DNA of 64,000 nt from positions 10,726,001-10,790,000 of the forward strand of contig NC_060024.1 of the NCBI RefSeq assembly GCF_021134715.1. Reading direction: 5' to 3'. Source of the stretch: Daphnia pulex. Lineage: Eukaryota > Arthropoda > Branchiopoda > Diplostraca > Daphniidae. The notes beneath the pieces are model-generated. The model searched no databases. It was not told the DNA's origin and was given only the letters and a program-made list of their open reading frames with translations. The translations under genes and the position numbers were made by a program. Positions within the stretch are counted from its first letter, which is position 1. Each line of letters begins with the position of its first letter. Positions 36,251 through 46,924 of this stretch are shown here, one piece after another.

Positions 36251-36990
36251 GAAACTATGGTGTCGTGCTGCTGTGAGTGTTGTAATCATGATGGCTGGAT
36301 TGACCACTGGTGTGCCGATATCTCCTGGGTATGGTGGGCATCAACAACAACATACGCAACAACCGCTTACTACACTGGGACCTGCAAGTGCCAAACCGCC
36401 AAGGCTTCAGAGTATTACACCACAGTTTATGTTGGCACGAGCTACTACGCAGAAGCTCCGGAATAATTTTCTTCCCCGCTTCACTACCTTCACCCCGCTT
36501 CACTACCTTCACCACGCCGCCTCTTTACTAAACAACAACAACAACGTCGTCAACACCTACTTACTAAACGAACGCCTCCAAGTACTACGCCATAAAGGCT
36601 TCGAGTATTAAACTTCAACCTATGATGCTCCAGCTAACTATAATAACGCTCCCATGTACTATTCTGTTCCCAGCTACCACACCGAGGGTCAACTTGTTAC
36701 ACCGCCGAAGCGCTCAAGTACTGCACTACAACCTACATTTCACGAAGACACCGTAGTACTCCATCACGAAGGCACCGGCACGTTAAACCGAGGCTCCAGT
36801 TTACTACACTGTAACCTACGCTGCTCCAAAGTACTACACCGACAAGGCATCCGAGTATGACACCACTACTTACGCTACTACCACCTACTACACCCAAGCT
36901 CCGAAAGCACTACTCTGCCCCGAGTTACTACACCACTAAGGCAGCCGAATTTTACACCACAAACTACGATTCCGCAATTCGGTCACTTTC
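36251..36990 (+). pseudogene. Tyr/Thr-rich secreted protein pseudogene, left arm unit c
   Basis: The unit starts GNYGVVLL, then one missing base gives TGA. A shifted frame continues as SVVIMMAGLTTGVPISPGYGG, matching the signal-peptide end of the other units. YYTT repeat fragments run to about 36990 in several frames, with stops between them. It is the longest unit, about 740 bases. Its mirror copy is at 41329-42068. No intact reading frame could give the ancestral protein. Confidence 0.75.
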
Positions 36991-37505
36991 ATGGTCATTG
37001 GTCACTGGAAATTAATTGTTGATCTTTGATGAGAAAATAATGTTTTAATGCTGGTAGTTCTTTTGGAAGACTTTTGGTAGTAGCTTCAAGCCTGTCAACA
37101 TTGCGACAGTTGTCTATTGGTGTTGTATTTCTTCAAGGCCAGTATGCTAAGTTGTCAATTGTTTGTCTAATGTTTTAGAGGTTTCCACTGCCTTAGTCAC
37201 TCTGTATACGGACATGTTCTTGTTATTCGACGACGATGATGATTCAAGGGTAAGTTACGAAAGAGACTTGTAACTGGTGATTTTTCAAATCTTATAAATA
37301 ATAGGCAAATGGCTGACTTTTGTATGAATAAAGACTTTGAAGTTATATTGCTACAATTCCTAAACAACTCTTGTTATAAATTAAGAAACATTGAACAAAA
37401 AGCTTATTAAAAGAATTGTGATATATTGTCCCACCTCCACCCACAATTCCACCACATTTTACAGTCACATACACATATACATAAATATACATACACTTAA
37501 GTTAA
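36991..37505. other. Arm sequence without a gene (left copy)
   Basis: This is A/T-rich sequence after unit c. No coding sequence is supported. It is mirrored without visible change at 40814-41328. Confidence 0.5.
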
Positions 37506-37766
37506 CCCGTTGGTTGTCACGCCATACAACCCGTAGGTTGCACTCTACTACTCTACGCGCCACGTCTGAAGGATCCATGACCAAAGTGGGACTTGCCATT
37601 ACTGACAAGTCCGGGCTGACAAGGGGGGTGCATGGTGCATTGCCTTATAACAGGCGCCTTGCGGCAAATTTTGGGCTTGGCGACTTTCCGACCCCGCGGT
37701 TTGTAAACCACGAGACCGAACAGCGCGGCCCGTGCAGGGGAGAACAAAGGCGTGGCAGCCAACGGG
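37506..37766. mobile_element. piggyBac-like miniature element (left arm copy)
   Basis: The element is 261 bases long, bounded by TTAA at 37502-37505 and 37767-37770. Its ends are inverted repeats of about 18 bases (CCCGTTGGTTGTCACGCC and the complement of GGCGTGGCAGCCAACGGG, two mismatches). TTAA targets with CCC...GGG ends are the hallmark of piggyBac transposons. The element is too short to encode a transposase and so is non-autonomous. The 100-127 codon frames across it are incidental. Confidence 0.75.
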
Positions 37767-38027
37767 TTAACTAACACTAACACAAACATATTACCAACAA
37801 CAAATGAGGATCCGCGCTGACATTTTGGAGATACCAACGGCGTTGAAATGTCCATCTTCTCGACGGCATTACCTGAATAAAGACAAAACCATTCTTATTT
37901 AGTGACATGCCAATAAAAGTTACATAATACAGATAGAAACAATAGTCAGGTTTTTAAGCTCAAAGATTTAAAGATTCAATTTTTTTAACTTAAAATCAAG
38001 CTTGCAATATTAAGAAATGTAAACAGG

Positions 38028-38412
38028 ACAAAGCTCACTTGCTAGTTTTTTGAAAATTTACCGGAAGTATACCGGAAGTAACCACAGCGCATCAACCATT
38101 GAGCTGTCGTCAAATTAAACCACATATTCGTGATCCCCATGAAATTTGGGGTCGATTAAGTGTGATTTAAACGAAATCCAAAATTTGGCCAAAATCGAGA
38201 ATTTTCCTGAACTATAGTTCAGGAAAATTTTCGAAACCGGAAGTACGAATACGTAAAAAACAAAACATGAACTTTACCACAAATTGGACGAGGATCACGA
38301 ATATGTGGTTCTTTCGTACGTCAGATCAATATTTACTAAACCACTGACAGAAATGAGAAAACCGGAAGTAGAAAAAAAACACATTTTTTAAAATCTAACA
38401 AGTGAGCTTTGT
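38028..38412. mobile_element. Hairpin miniature element (left arm copy)
   Basis: The ends are inverted repeats ACAAAGCTCACTTGCTAG / ...CTAACAAGTGAGCTTTGT. The interior is a near-complete palindrome centred at about 38217, on TTTTCCTGAACTATAGTTCAGGAAAA. Inner pairs include CACATATTCGTGATCC facing GGATCACGAATATGTG. It has no coding capacity. Its mirror copy is at 39907-40291. The superfamily is not recognised. Confidence 0.65.
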
Positions 38413-38583
38413 TGGGGGAATAGTTACTGTTAGTTATCACTTAATATTTCAACAAAATAACTACCAATAAATTTTTAAAAAGATGTGCAAAGTAACTGAA
38501 ACTGACTGTTTTGACAGCGGCAAATTTTAAAAAAGCCATCTAGCGTTAGAAAAAAGAAACGTCCAAGTAAAAACTTTGTTTGC

Positions 38584-39735
38584 CCTTGTTGTTGTTACAT
38601 CGTGAAACGAGGTTGGGCGAAATAGTTGGTTGCTAATTTATAATTATATTCCTGTGATTTCAAGTACCGAATTTAACTTCATATCCTATGTAGGTTTATC
38701 TTGACCTAATTTCTTATTTTATACTGTACCAACTTATTTCTTCAAATTTTAGATGCAAACTGTCAGTCTTTCCAACAAGTTGACTTAGCGCTCAGTCAAT
38801 TTCCATCCATTAGATCCTCATGCAGTCAAAAGCCTAAAACTCATGTTTGAAGCTCATATATTGTGGAATACAAATGTGTTGAGATAAGGTATTTGCCCAT
38901 TACTGCTACCAGACCGTTACAATTCAGATTTTCATGTAACATAGGTATTCTTGAACCAAGGAACCATAGGCGTACCCTGCAACAGCATGTTTGTTGTTAT
39001 GGCTGTTTTTACTTCTGTTTAGAAGGCAACCCAGCTAAGAGCTAGGTACAGTTTTATTTCTCATAGGTAAATTTGTGTAAATTTGTAAATAACGTAGAGA
39101 ATTTCCTTTTCCCATTTCCACTTAGAGTTTCAGTGACATGAAGAATGTGAAGTGAACCACCTATCACCATGCTACTATAACACTTCATGACACTTTCTTA
39201 AGCATCAGGAAATGTATCTCAACATGAGGAGTAAGACTTTTTGTTCCTGTGATTTCCATTTTTACGGTTTTTTCATCATGAAAATTGCAGTGTGCTTCTT
39301 AGAAAAGGTAAGGATTGATATGCTTTATTCTTTGTTATATTTTCATTAATGTAAAACATTTTATTTTACAGAGCACACGGTTTTTTTATGGAATCGTGTG
39401 GTCCTGGCATGGAGATTCTTGTGCCAATGCTGACCTTTGTCCATGACGGAAGAGGGACTTCCATCAACGTTCTTCGCCATCCTTATCTTCGCGACGCACG
39501 CTCAACTAGCTTCACTGCTTCTAAACACAATTTGTTTTACTTCACTGGTGACTTGGCGAGTTTCTGGACAACTTCAGTGATCGCTTCCTTCCGCTGTTAC
39601 ACACCTGCAGTCACTCACCACGGGATTATGCCCAGGTACCCAACAATTGACTTATTTTCGTAGGTTATCTACTCATAGTCTACTTGCGTTAGACTCTGTC
39701 TGTGTAATAATTACAAAATCAGGCCCTTCTTGCGC
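38584..39735. other. Spacer between the identical arms
   Basis: This is unique sequence at the centre of the inverted duplication. It contains splice-like signals, for example GAAAAG|GTAAGG at about 39307 and TTTTACAG at 39370, and a 91-codon plus-strand frame at 39388-39663 (starting MESCGPGMEILVPMLTF) with no recognised domain. It could be part of a non-coding transcript or a gene fragment. Neither is established. Confidence 0.45.
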
Positions 39736-39906
39736 GCAAACAAAGTTTTTACTTGGACGTTTCTTTTTTCTAACGCTAGATGGCTTTTTTAAAATTTGCC
39801 GCTGTCAAAACAGTCAGTTTCAGTTACTTTGCACATCTTTTTAAAAATTTATTGGTAGTTATTTTGTTGAAATATTAAGTGATAACTAACAGTAACTATT
39901 CCCCCA

Positions 39907-40291
39907 ACAAAGCTCACTTGTTAGATTTTAAAAAATGTGTTTTTTTTCTACTTCCGGTTTTCTCATTTCTGTCAGTGGTTTAGTAAATATTGATCTGACG
40001 TACGAAAGAACCACATATTCGTGATCCTCGTCCAATTTGTGGTAAAGTTCATGTTTTGTTTTTTACGTATTCGTACTTCCGGTTTCGAAAATTTTCCTGA
40101 ACTATAGTTCAGGAAAATTCTCGATTTTGGCCAAATTTTGGATTTCGTTTAAATCACACTTAATCGACCCCAAATTTCATGGGGATCACGAATATGTGGT
40201 TTAATTTGACGACAGCTCAATGGTTGATGCGCTGTGGTTACTTCCGGTATACTTCCGGTAAATTTTCAAAAAACTAGCAAGTGAGCTTTGT
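39907..40291. mobile_element. Hairpin miniature element (right arm copy)
   Basis: Mirror copy of the element at 38028-38412, with the same ends and palindromic centre. It was carried along by the duplication or homogenised afterwards. Confidence 0.65.
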
Positions 40292-40552
40292 CCTGTTTAC
40301 ATTTCTTAATATTGCAAGCTTGATTTTAAGTTAAAAAAATTGAATCTTTAAATCTTTGAGCTTAAAAACCTGACTATTGTTTCTATCTGTATTATGTAAC
40401 TTTTATTGGCATGTCACTAAATAAGAATGGTTTTGTCTTTATTCAGGTAATGCCGTCGAGAAGATGGACATTTCAACGCCGTTGGTATCTCCAAAATGTC
40501 AGCGCGGATCCTCATTTGTTGTTGGTAATATGTTTGTGTTAGTGTTAGTTAA

Positions 40553-40813
40553 CCCGTTGGCTGCCACGCCTTTGTTCTCCCCTGCACGGGCCGCGCTGTT
40601 CGGTCTCGTGGTTTACAAACCGCGGGGTCGGAAAGTCGCCAAGCCCAAAATTTGCCGCAAGGCGCCTGTTATAAGGCAATGCACCATGCACCCCCCTTGT
40701 CAGCCCGGACTTGTCAGTAATGGCAAGTCCCACTTTGGTCATGGATCCTTCAGACGTGGCGCGTAGAGTAGTAGAGTGCAACCTACGGGTTGTATGGCGT
40801 GACAACCAACGGG
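40553..40813. mobile_element. piggyBac-like miniature element (right arm copy)
   Basis: Mirror copy of the element at 37506-37766, again flanked by TTAA (40549-40552 and 40814-40817). It sits at the exact mirror position, so it was inserted before the arms were duplicated or last homogenised. Confidence 0.75.
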
Positions 40814-40817
40814 TTAA

Positions 40818-41328
40818 CTTAAGTGTATGTATATTTATGTATATGTGTATGTGACTGTAAAATGTGGTGGAATTGTGGGTGGAGGTGGGACAATATATCA
40901 CAATTCTTTTAATAAGCTTTTTGTTCAATGTTTCTTAATTTATAACAAGAGTTGTTTAGGAATTGTAGCAATATAACTTCAAAGTCTTTATTCATACAAA
41001 AGTCAGCCATTTGCCTATTATTTATAAGATTTGAAAAATCACCAGTTACAAGTCTCTTTCGTAACTTACCCTTGAATCATCATCGTCGTCGAATAACAAG
41101 AACATGTCCGTATACAGAGTGACTAAGGCAGTGGAAACCTCTAAAACATTAGACAAACAATTGACAACTTAGCATACTGGCCTTGAAGAAATACAACACC
41201 AATAGACAACTGTCGCAATGTTGACAGGCTTGAAGCTACTACCAAAAGTCTTCCAAAAGAACTACCAGCATTAAAACATTATTTTCTCATCAAAGATCAA
41301 CAATTAATTTCCAGTGACCAATGACCAT
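40818..41328. other. Arm sequence without a gene (right copy)
   Basis: Mirror of 36991-37501. It is A/T-rich and no coding sequence is supported. Confidence 0.5.
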
Positions 41329-42068
41329 GAAAGTGACCGAATTGCGGAATCGTAGTTTGTGGTGTAAAATTCGGCTGCCTTAGTGGTGTAGTAACTCGGG
41401 GCAGAGTAGTGCTTTCGGAGCTTGGGTGTAGTAGGTGGTAGTAGCGTAAGTAGTGGTGTCATACTCGGATGCCTTGTCGGTGTAGTACTTTGGAGCAGCG
41501 TAGGTTACAGTGTAGTAAACTGGAGCCTCGGTTTAACGTGCCGGTGCCTTCGTGATGGAGTACTACGGTGTCTTCGTGAAATGTAGGTTGTAGTGCAGTA
41601 CTTGAGCGCTTCGGCGGTGTAACAAGTTGACCCTCGGTGTGGTAGCTGGGAACAGAATAGTACATGGGAGCGTTATTATAGTTAGCTGGAGCATCATAGG
41701 TTGAAGTTTAATACTCGAAGCCTTTATGGCGTAGTACTTGGAGGCGTTCGTTTAGTAAGTAGGTGTTGACGACGTTGTTGTTGTTGTTTAGTAAAGAGGC
41801 GGCGTGGTGAAGGTAGTGAAGCGGGGTGAAGGTAGTGAAGCGGGGAAGAAAATTATTCCGGAGCTTCTGCGTAGTAGCTCGTGCCAACATAAACTGTGGT
41901 GTAATACTCTGAAGCCTTGGCGGTTTGGCACTTGCAGGTCCCAGTGTAGTAAGCGGTTGTTGCGTATGTTGTTGTTGATGCCCACCATACCCAGGAGATA
42001 TCGGCACACCAGTGGTCAATCCAGCCATCATGATTACAACACTCACAGCAGCACGACACCATAGTTTC
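41329..42068 (-). pseudogene. Tyr/Thr-rich secreted protein pseudogene, right arm unit c'
   Basis: Mirror copy of the unit at 36251-36990, with the same early stop, the same frameshift and the same broken repeats. Identical lesions mean the damage came before the duplication or was copied between arms. Confidence 0.75.
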
Positions 42069-42171
42069 CTAGGCAACAAATAATTTGAACTTTAATTTGC
42101 ATTAATAACTGGCATATTGACAATTAGAAAGTTGATTCAAATTTCCATGAAAAAATTAAAAAAATATTTAC

Positions 42172-42660
42172 CCATGATAGCTTCTGTGTAGTATTCAACC
42201 GTTTTTGTGCTCCGGTGCCTTGGTGATGTAGTACTTGGAACCTCGACGTAGTTCTCGACCCTTTGGTAGTGTAGCTCGGGGAAGAAAAATACTTCGGGCA
42301 TTCAGCGTAGTAGGTCGGGGCAACATGAGCTGTGGTGTAATACTCTGGATCCATGGTGGTGTAGCACTTGTAAACCTCAGTGTAGTAAGCTGGAGCAGCG
42401 GAAGTTGATGCTAAATAGTAAGACGGCACGGCAGTAGTGTGCTTTGGTTCCCGCCATACCCAGGAGACATCGGTACACCAGTGGTCGACCCAGCAATAAA
42501 CGATACGACACCCAACAGCAGCACGACGCCATAGTTATAACTAGACAATTGATAAATTCAAACATTACCATTCAACAATAACTCGCTAGTAGCAAATAGT
42601 AAAAAATAGAAATTGAATATTGATACACAACTAAATACGACAAACAGAAAACTTACCCAT
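42172..42660 (-). pseudogene. Tyr/Thr-rich secreted protein pseudogene, right arm unit b' with exon 1
   Basis: Exon 1 is kept here: ATGG at 42660-42657 followed by a GTAAGT donor, then the unit body at 42540-42172, the mirror of unit b. Joining them gives a 64-codon frame (MVITMASCCCW...). The signal-peptide-like frame NYGVVLLLGVV is two bases out of register, and the Tyr/Thr repeats are in yet another frame. It may be transcribed from the promoter at 42745-42779 but cannot make the ancestral protein. Confidence 0.7.
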
Positions 42661-42744
42661 GATAAATACTGATAGTACGATGAAGAATGCAGCTGATGGC
42701 AGATAGTGGAATGCAGCTGTTACCGTGTCGGAGATGCTCACTCG

Positions 42745-42779
42745 ACTGATCCCTGTCGACTTTTCTCTCGCCTTTTATA
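42745..42779 (-). promoter_or_regulatory. TATA plus initiator promoter, right arm
   Basis: On the minus strand TATAAAAG (42779-42772) precedes TCAGTCG (its TCAGT at 42749-42745) by the usual distance. The leader AGTGAGCATCTCCGAC is the same as in the left arm. The promoter is well preserved although the gene it serves is broken. Confidence 0.6.
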
Positions 42780-43199
42780 CGACTTTTTCTCACCCCTCCT
42801 CTTATGCCTTGCGGTTATTTTACCATCTTGATAAAATGATACAAAATGTCCCGTTCTCACCCAACCTCTACACCACTGCATGACACTTTTTACTTAATGA
42901 TCTCCATGACCTTCGATTGAAATGCAAACTGGCCTTTCCTTCTTTAGGTAGACGTTGCTGGGGTATGGGTCTACAAAAACCAATATCAAAATGAATACCA
43001 AATAGCTTACCCTTGCGGCTATTCTACCTGCTTGATAATGTTGAAAAACGTGTCATTCTCACCCAACCTCTACGCCACCCCATGCCAGTTTTACGTAATT
43101 ATCTCCGCGATCTTCGAATCTGAAGGCCATAGAAATGGCCTTTTTCTTTCTGCTGGATGACGTTCCTGGGGATGGGTCTACAAAAACCAATATCAAAAT

Positions 43200-44450
43200 A
43201 AATATATCAAGTCATAAATGATAATGGCTTAAACTTTAATACTTTAGTCACTTTATACCAATTGACATTTGAGTCATTTGACTCATTTATTCAGTGAATG
43301 AATAAATCTTCAATTTCGAACCGTTTGAACAACAATTGGCTTTTTTGAAATATTCTACTGCAACCTTATCTAAGTTAGAAACACATGACCCTTGCACCTG
43401 CAACCGGAGAAAAAAATCTCAAAACAGAGATTAAAAAATAGATAAAGTATTAATTAAAAAAAAAATACAAATCGAGGCTTCTCATAAAACGGTAAAAATC
43501 AACTAAATAAAATAAGAAATTTGACGAAATTGCTAAAGCTCGATAGACTGTCAGAGTTCGTCCGTTACGTTCACAACGTTAACTAAAAAATGAACTTACA
43601 TGATCCTAAATAACCATCCAGGATAAGCGGGGGTAAAAAATCGTATTTCCACAACTGATTTAGGAGAATGTAAAACACAAATCGAATGATTGATTGACAA
43701 TACTATGGATTTTGTAACCGCAGATTCAACGATGAGATCCTACTAGCAGCTTTTTAACATAAATGAATAACATTTACAGGAGCTACCCTTACCCTGTCTT
43801 TTACATTGACAGGTCTACCATCTTGAATAGTTGATGACCGCCGGAACCTATCGCGTGTCGTTTGATGCTGCATCAACAAAAGGGAAAAAATTCACCCTGT
43901 TACATGATCAACGCGTTTCTACCGCAATAAAGTATGCCGCAAGTAAAACGATGTTTTGACACCCGCTTTGTTTTCGTTGCTAAGCAGTAAAATGTGTTGA
44001 AATTCGGGTTTTGCTCCTCACACCGAATAGATGGAAAGGACTCGGCTCGGGTATATAAAGGATCGTTGATTGCACACAAATACACATTATTCTCTGCGAA
44101 AGCAAAAGCTTCATGTCGTATCTAGCATTACCTTTTTTAATATTTTTTCTTCATTTGGTTTGGCGTTTCGTTCAGTGACTCCTTGTCACCAAAACCCCTC
44201 AATGGGCAACACCTCCGCGTCATCTGGGTAATACAAACAATTGAATTTTTTAGCTGTAGCATTTTGACTAACGTGTAATTACGTACCCTTGTTTAAGCCT
44301 CGATGGAATAGCAACCCTAAAGGGTTCAGGATTGTCCGGGCCGCTCAAAGGAAGCGTTGTTCTAGATTTAAATTCTTATTTTAACAGACCGTCCGATTCA
44401 AACTGCAGCCAGTCTAGCAGGGGAAGACACTGCCCGACTGACTCGACCAG
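43200..44450. other. Right-arm sequence with no left-arm counterpart
   Basis: About 1 kb lacks an obvious match in the left arm. It includes TATATAAAG at 44052-44060 and, 53 bases on, a 21-codon plus-strand frame (44113-44178) starting MSYLALPFLIFFLHLVW, which is hydrophobic like a signal peptide. No downstream exon is recognised. This may be an inserted gene fragment. Confidence 0.35.
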
Positions 44451-46097
44451 GGAGATTACCCGGCCATGGTTAAGAGGAACCGGAAAAAGAGCGAAGAGAG
44501 CCGAGGAGCAGTTATCATGAGAGCAATGCATCATAGTAGGCTTCCGGCTTAGAGTCATGACCCTCCAACAGATTTAATCGAATCATGCGCCTAGCAAGTC
44601 CCCGTTCGACCAGACATCTCCCTTACTCCTGGTTGTCGCAGCGAGTGAGTGACCACTGGCGGGCGTTGGTTATTGGTTAGTTAGGGGAACGGGGCCACTG
44701 AAGAAGGGAACCCAGATTATGCACTTGTAATTTATCTACATAATTTATTGATCAATCTTGAATTTCAGCTACGTCTTCTTAGTTTCACCGGTGAATCAAG
44801 TCTAAGGAACGGCGGCTAACGTTTCAACTGAAATGAGAAAAGAGATTTGAAATAAAAGTCAATAACTGAACGAAACATCAAGCATTACCTCAACGCCGGC
44901 AGAGGTAGCAAGAGACGACATATCGACAAAATGCAACCGATAAAATAAGACCGACAGGCGACAGCCATCAGGCAGCATAGACTATTTTACCCAACTGTTC
45001 AACACTGCATATACTGCATGGACACCAATGTAGACAAATGACACATTTAAGTGTGATGTTGAACTGCAAGTCTGCACAAGCTCCATTTCAGAGCATCTAT
45101 CAACTGGAAAGGGACTGCAAAACTACTGTACACCAAACAGCAACACCGCAAACAGCTCAAACTGAGCATGAACTCCTACAAAACAAAAGAACATTAAAGA
45201 AACTATATGAAATGTGATACTGATCATAAAATTTACTTAATTTGAAATTAACAATTAATTTTAATTGAAAAAGAAACCAGAAAAGAATTCTGTACATCTA
45301 CTTCCAATGTGTTATAAACTTGGTAATACTGAGTGGGAATTCTTGTTCTAGTTTGATTGGAAGGAAATTGTTAACTCAGTGAAAGCTGACCAACAATGTA
45401 GCTATCTTTTGAAAAAACAATTATTTGGAAGGAAAAAATATTACCCTTAATTTTCTACATCACATAAGAGTTAAACTTGTCAGTTGAATACAAAATTAAA
45501 AAAAAAAAAAAAAAACACAAGACTTCCCAACTTACAACCAATAATATCAAATTATCAATTCCAGAAGTTTTCCTGCAGTGACAGTGACACTTGGGGTAAC
45601 ACCAGACTCACAATAAACTTCATGCAACAGCTGCAGCTCAACATGACTTGATCACACCTTTCACCAGCTGGCTGTAATAAAACAACATCAATGATCATCA
45701 GCCATGAAGCTCAGACTTTGTCGTGTTCTAAATTTCTGCAACAGTTGAGAAAACGGATCTCCATCTCCGACCTGAAAATCAACTAATAAAACCTATTGCA
45801 TTATTACAGGGATTTAATCTACAAAATTACTTTACTAGCTCTGAAGTGTTTCTGCACGAGATGAGACGTACAGCTAACAATGGCCGACATTTCGACAAAA
45901 TGGACAGCAGTTTCGACCCACGTCATCACATTTGGCCAAGTGTAATTATATGCCAGATTGCCTGTAAATTCAGACAGAGACGTCAAAGATGAATAAAATT
46001 TAAGAAATCCAAAGTAGCATTTCCCATTACATTAAATGGCTGAAAATGTAGATCGACAACTCAATTCCTTATTGAATTGAATTTGGAATATACTATC

Positions 46098-46924
46098 AGT
46101 CAGCGTCTCGGAAACAATCTTCCTCACGACGACACTCGCGCCACCTGCTGGATGGGGGACAATCCATTTTAGCCACCTACTGACAGCCAAAAGATACCCT
46201 CACGATTACGGATTACCACGTTTTGTACGGAACGGATGGATTGCTTTCCGAACTCTGTTTCCGAAGCTTAACATCACGACTCACGTGAAATGAATAATCC
46301 GATACACACACCACACACAAATAAATCTGATGAGACTGGGGGTATGGAGGGTCCAGACAAAAAATAAAACTTACAATTTAGAGAAAAGAATAATTTTCCT
46401 GCCAGTGGAGCCCTGTAACACTGCAAATATGGGGAATATAGCTATTTTATCATTTTCTCCCTGTAATTCTGTAACACACAACATTATAAGGTCAAGTTCT
46501 GAAATTTTATTTTTCAACGATATAGCATTCACGTTTTTAAAATGCAGCATAATTCTTTATAACGGATAGCACTTCTTTTATGTATATTTTCGTTGGGTTA
46601 CCTGTCTTATGAAAACAACCAATGAATATGTTACAGGACTTGGGTTAAGTGTATACAGCCACTTGTAGCACAAGTGTTCTGGACTTCTGGTAAATGAGCT
46701 CGTAAATTCTCTGCGATGAAAGAAATGTCGCAACAAAAGAACCTGAACAGCTGGGCCCAAAATGTGTTTCAGTCTGTTCGGGCACGGCATTTTTTTAGTT
46801 GTCCTCGGTGAAGCAGCGCGGGCTCTCCTTCCATGTGCTTGAAAAGTGTTAACAATCTGTTGTGTAATCGAAAATTCTAAATAAAAAGTGAGATTTTGAA
46901 TATCATTTAAAAAATTTTTGAGAA
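46098..46924. other. Sequence between the inverted duplication and the fucosyltransferase gene
   Basis: No gene is supportable. A 79-codon frame (46330-46569) has no recognisable features. The promoter of the fucosyltransferase gene must lie in the right part, but no TATA box is clear. Confidence 0.5.

Larger units (their letters stand above)
32260..46097. repeat. Large inverted duplication (two arms of about 6.3 kb)
   Basis: The sequence from about 32260 to 38583 recurs in reverse complement from 39736 to about 46097. The inner parts, 35760-38583 and 39736-42559 (2824 bases each, mirror coordinates summing to 78319), showed no difference wherever I compared them. The outer parts are clearly homologous but carry many substitutions and indels. 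An example is GGAGATGGAGAACCC at 32604 against its partner near 45757-45769. The left arm has an extra pseudogene unit (about 34810-35650). The right arm has extra sequence (about 43200-44450). A 1152-base unpaired spacer separates the arms. Confidence 0.93.

Noticed and set aside
37391-37855. Overlapping 100- and 127-codon frames, repeated exactly at 40464-40928
   Set aside because: They run through the piggyBac-like element and its flanks on both strands. Their exact repetition is due to the inverted duplication, not to protein conservation.
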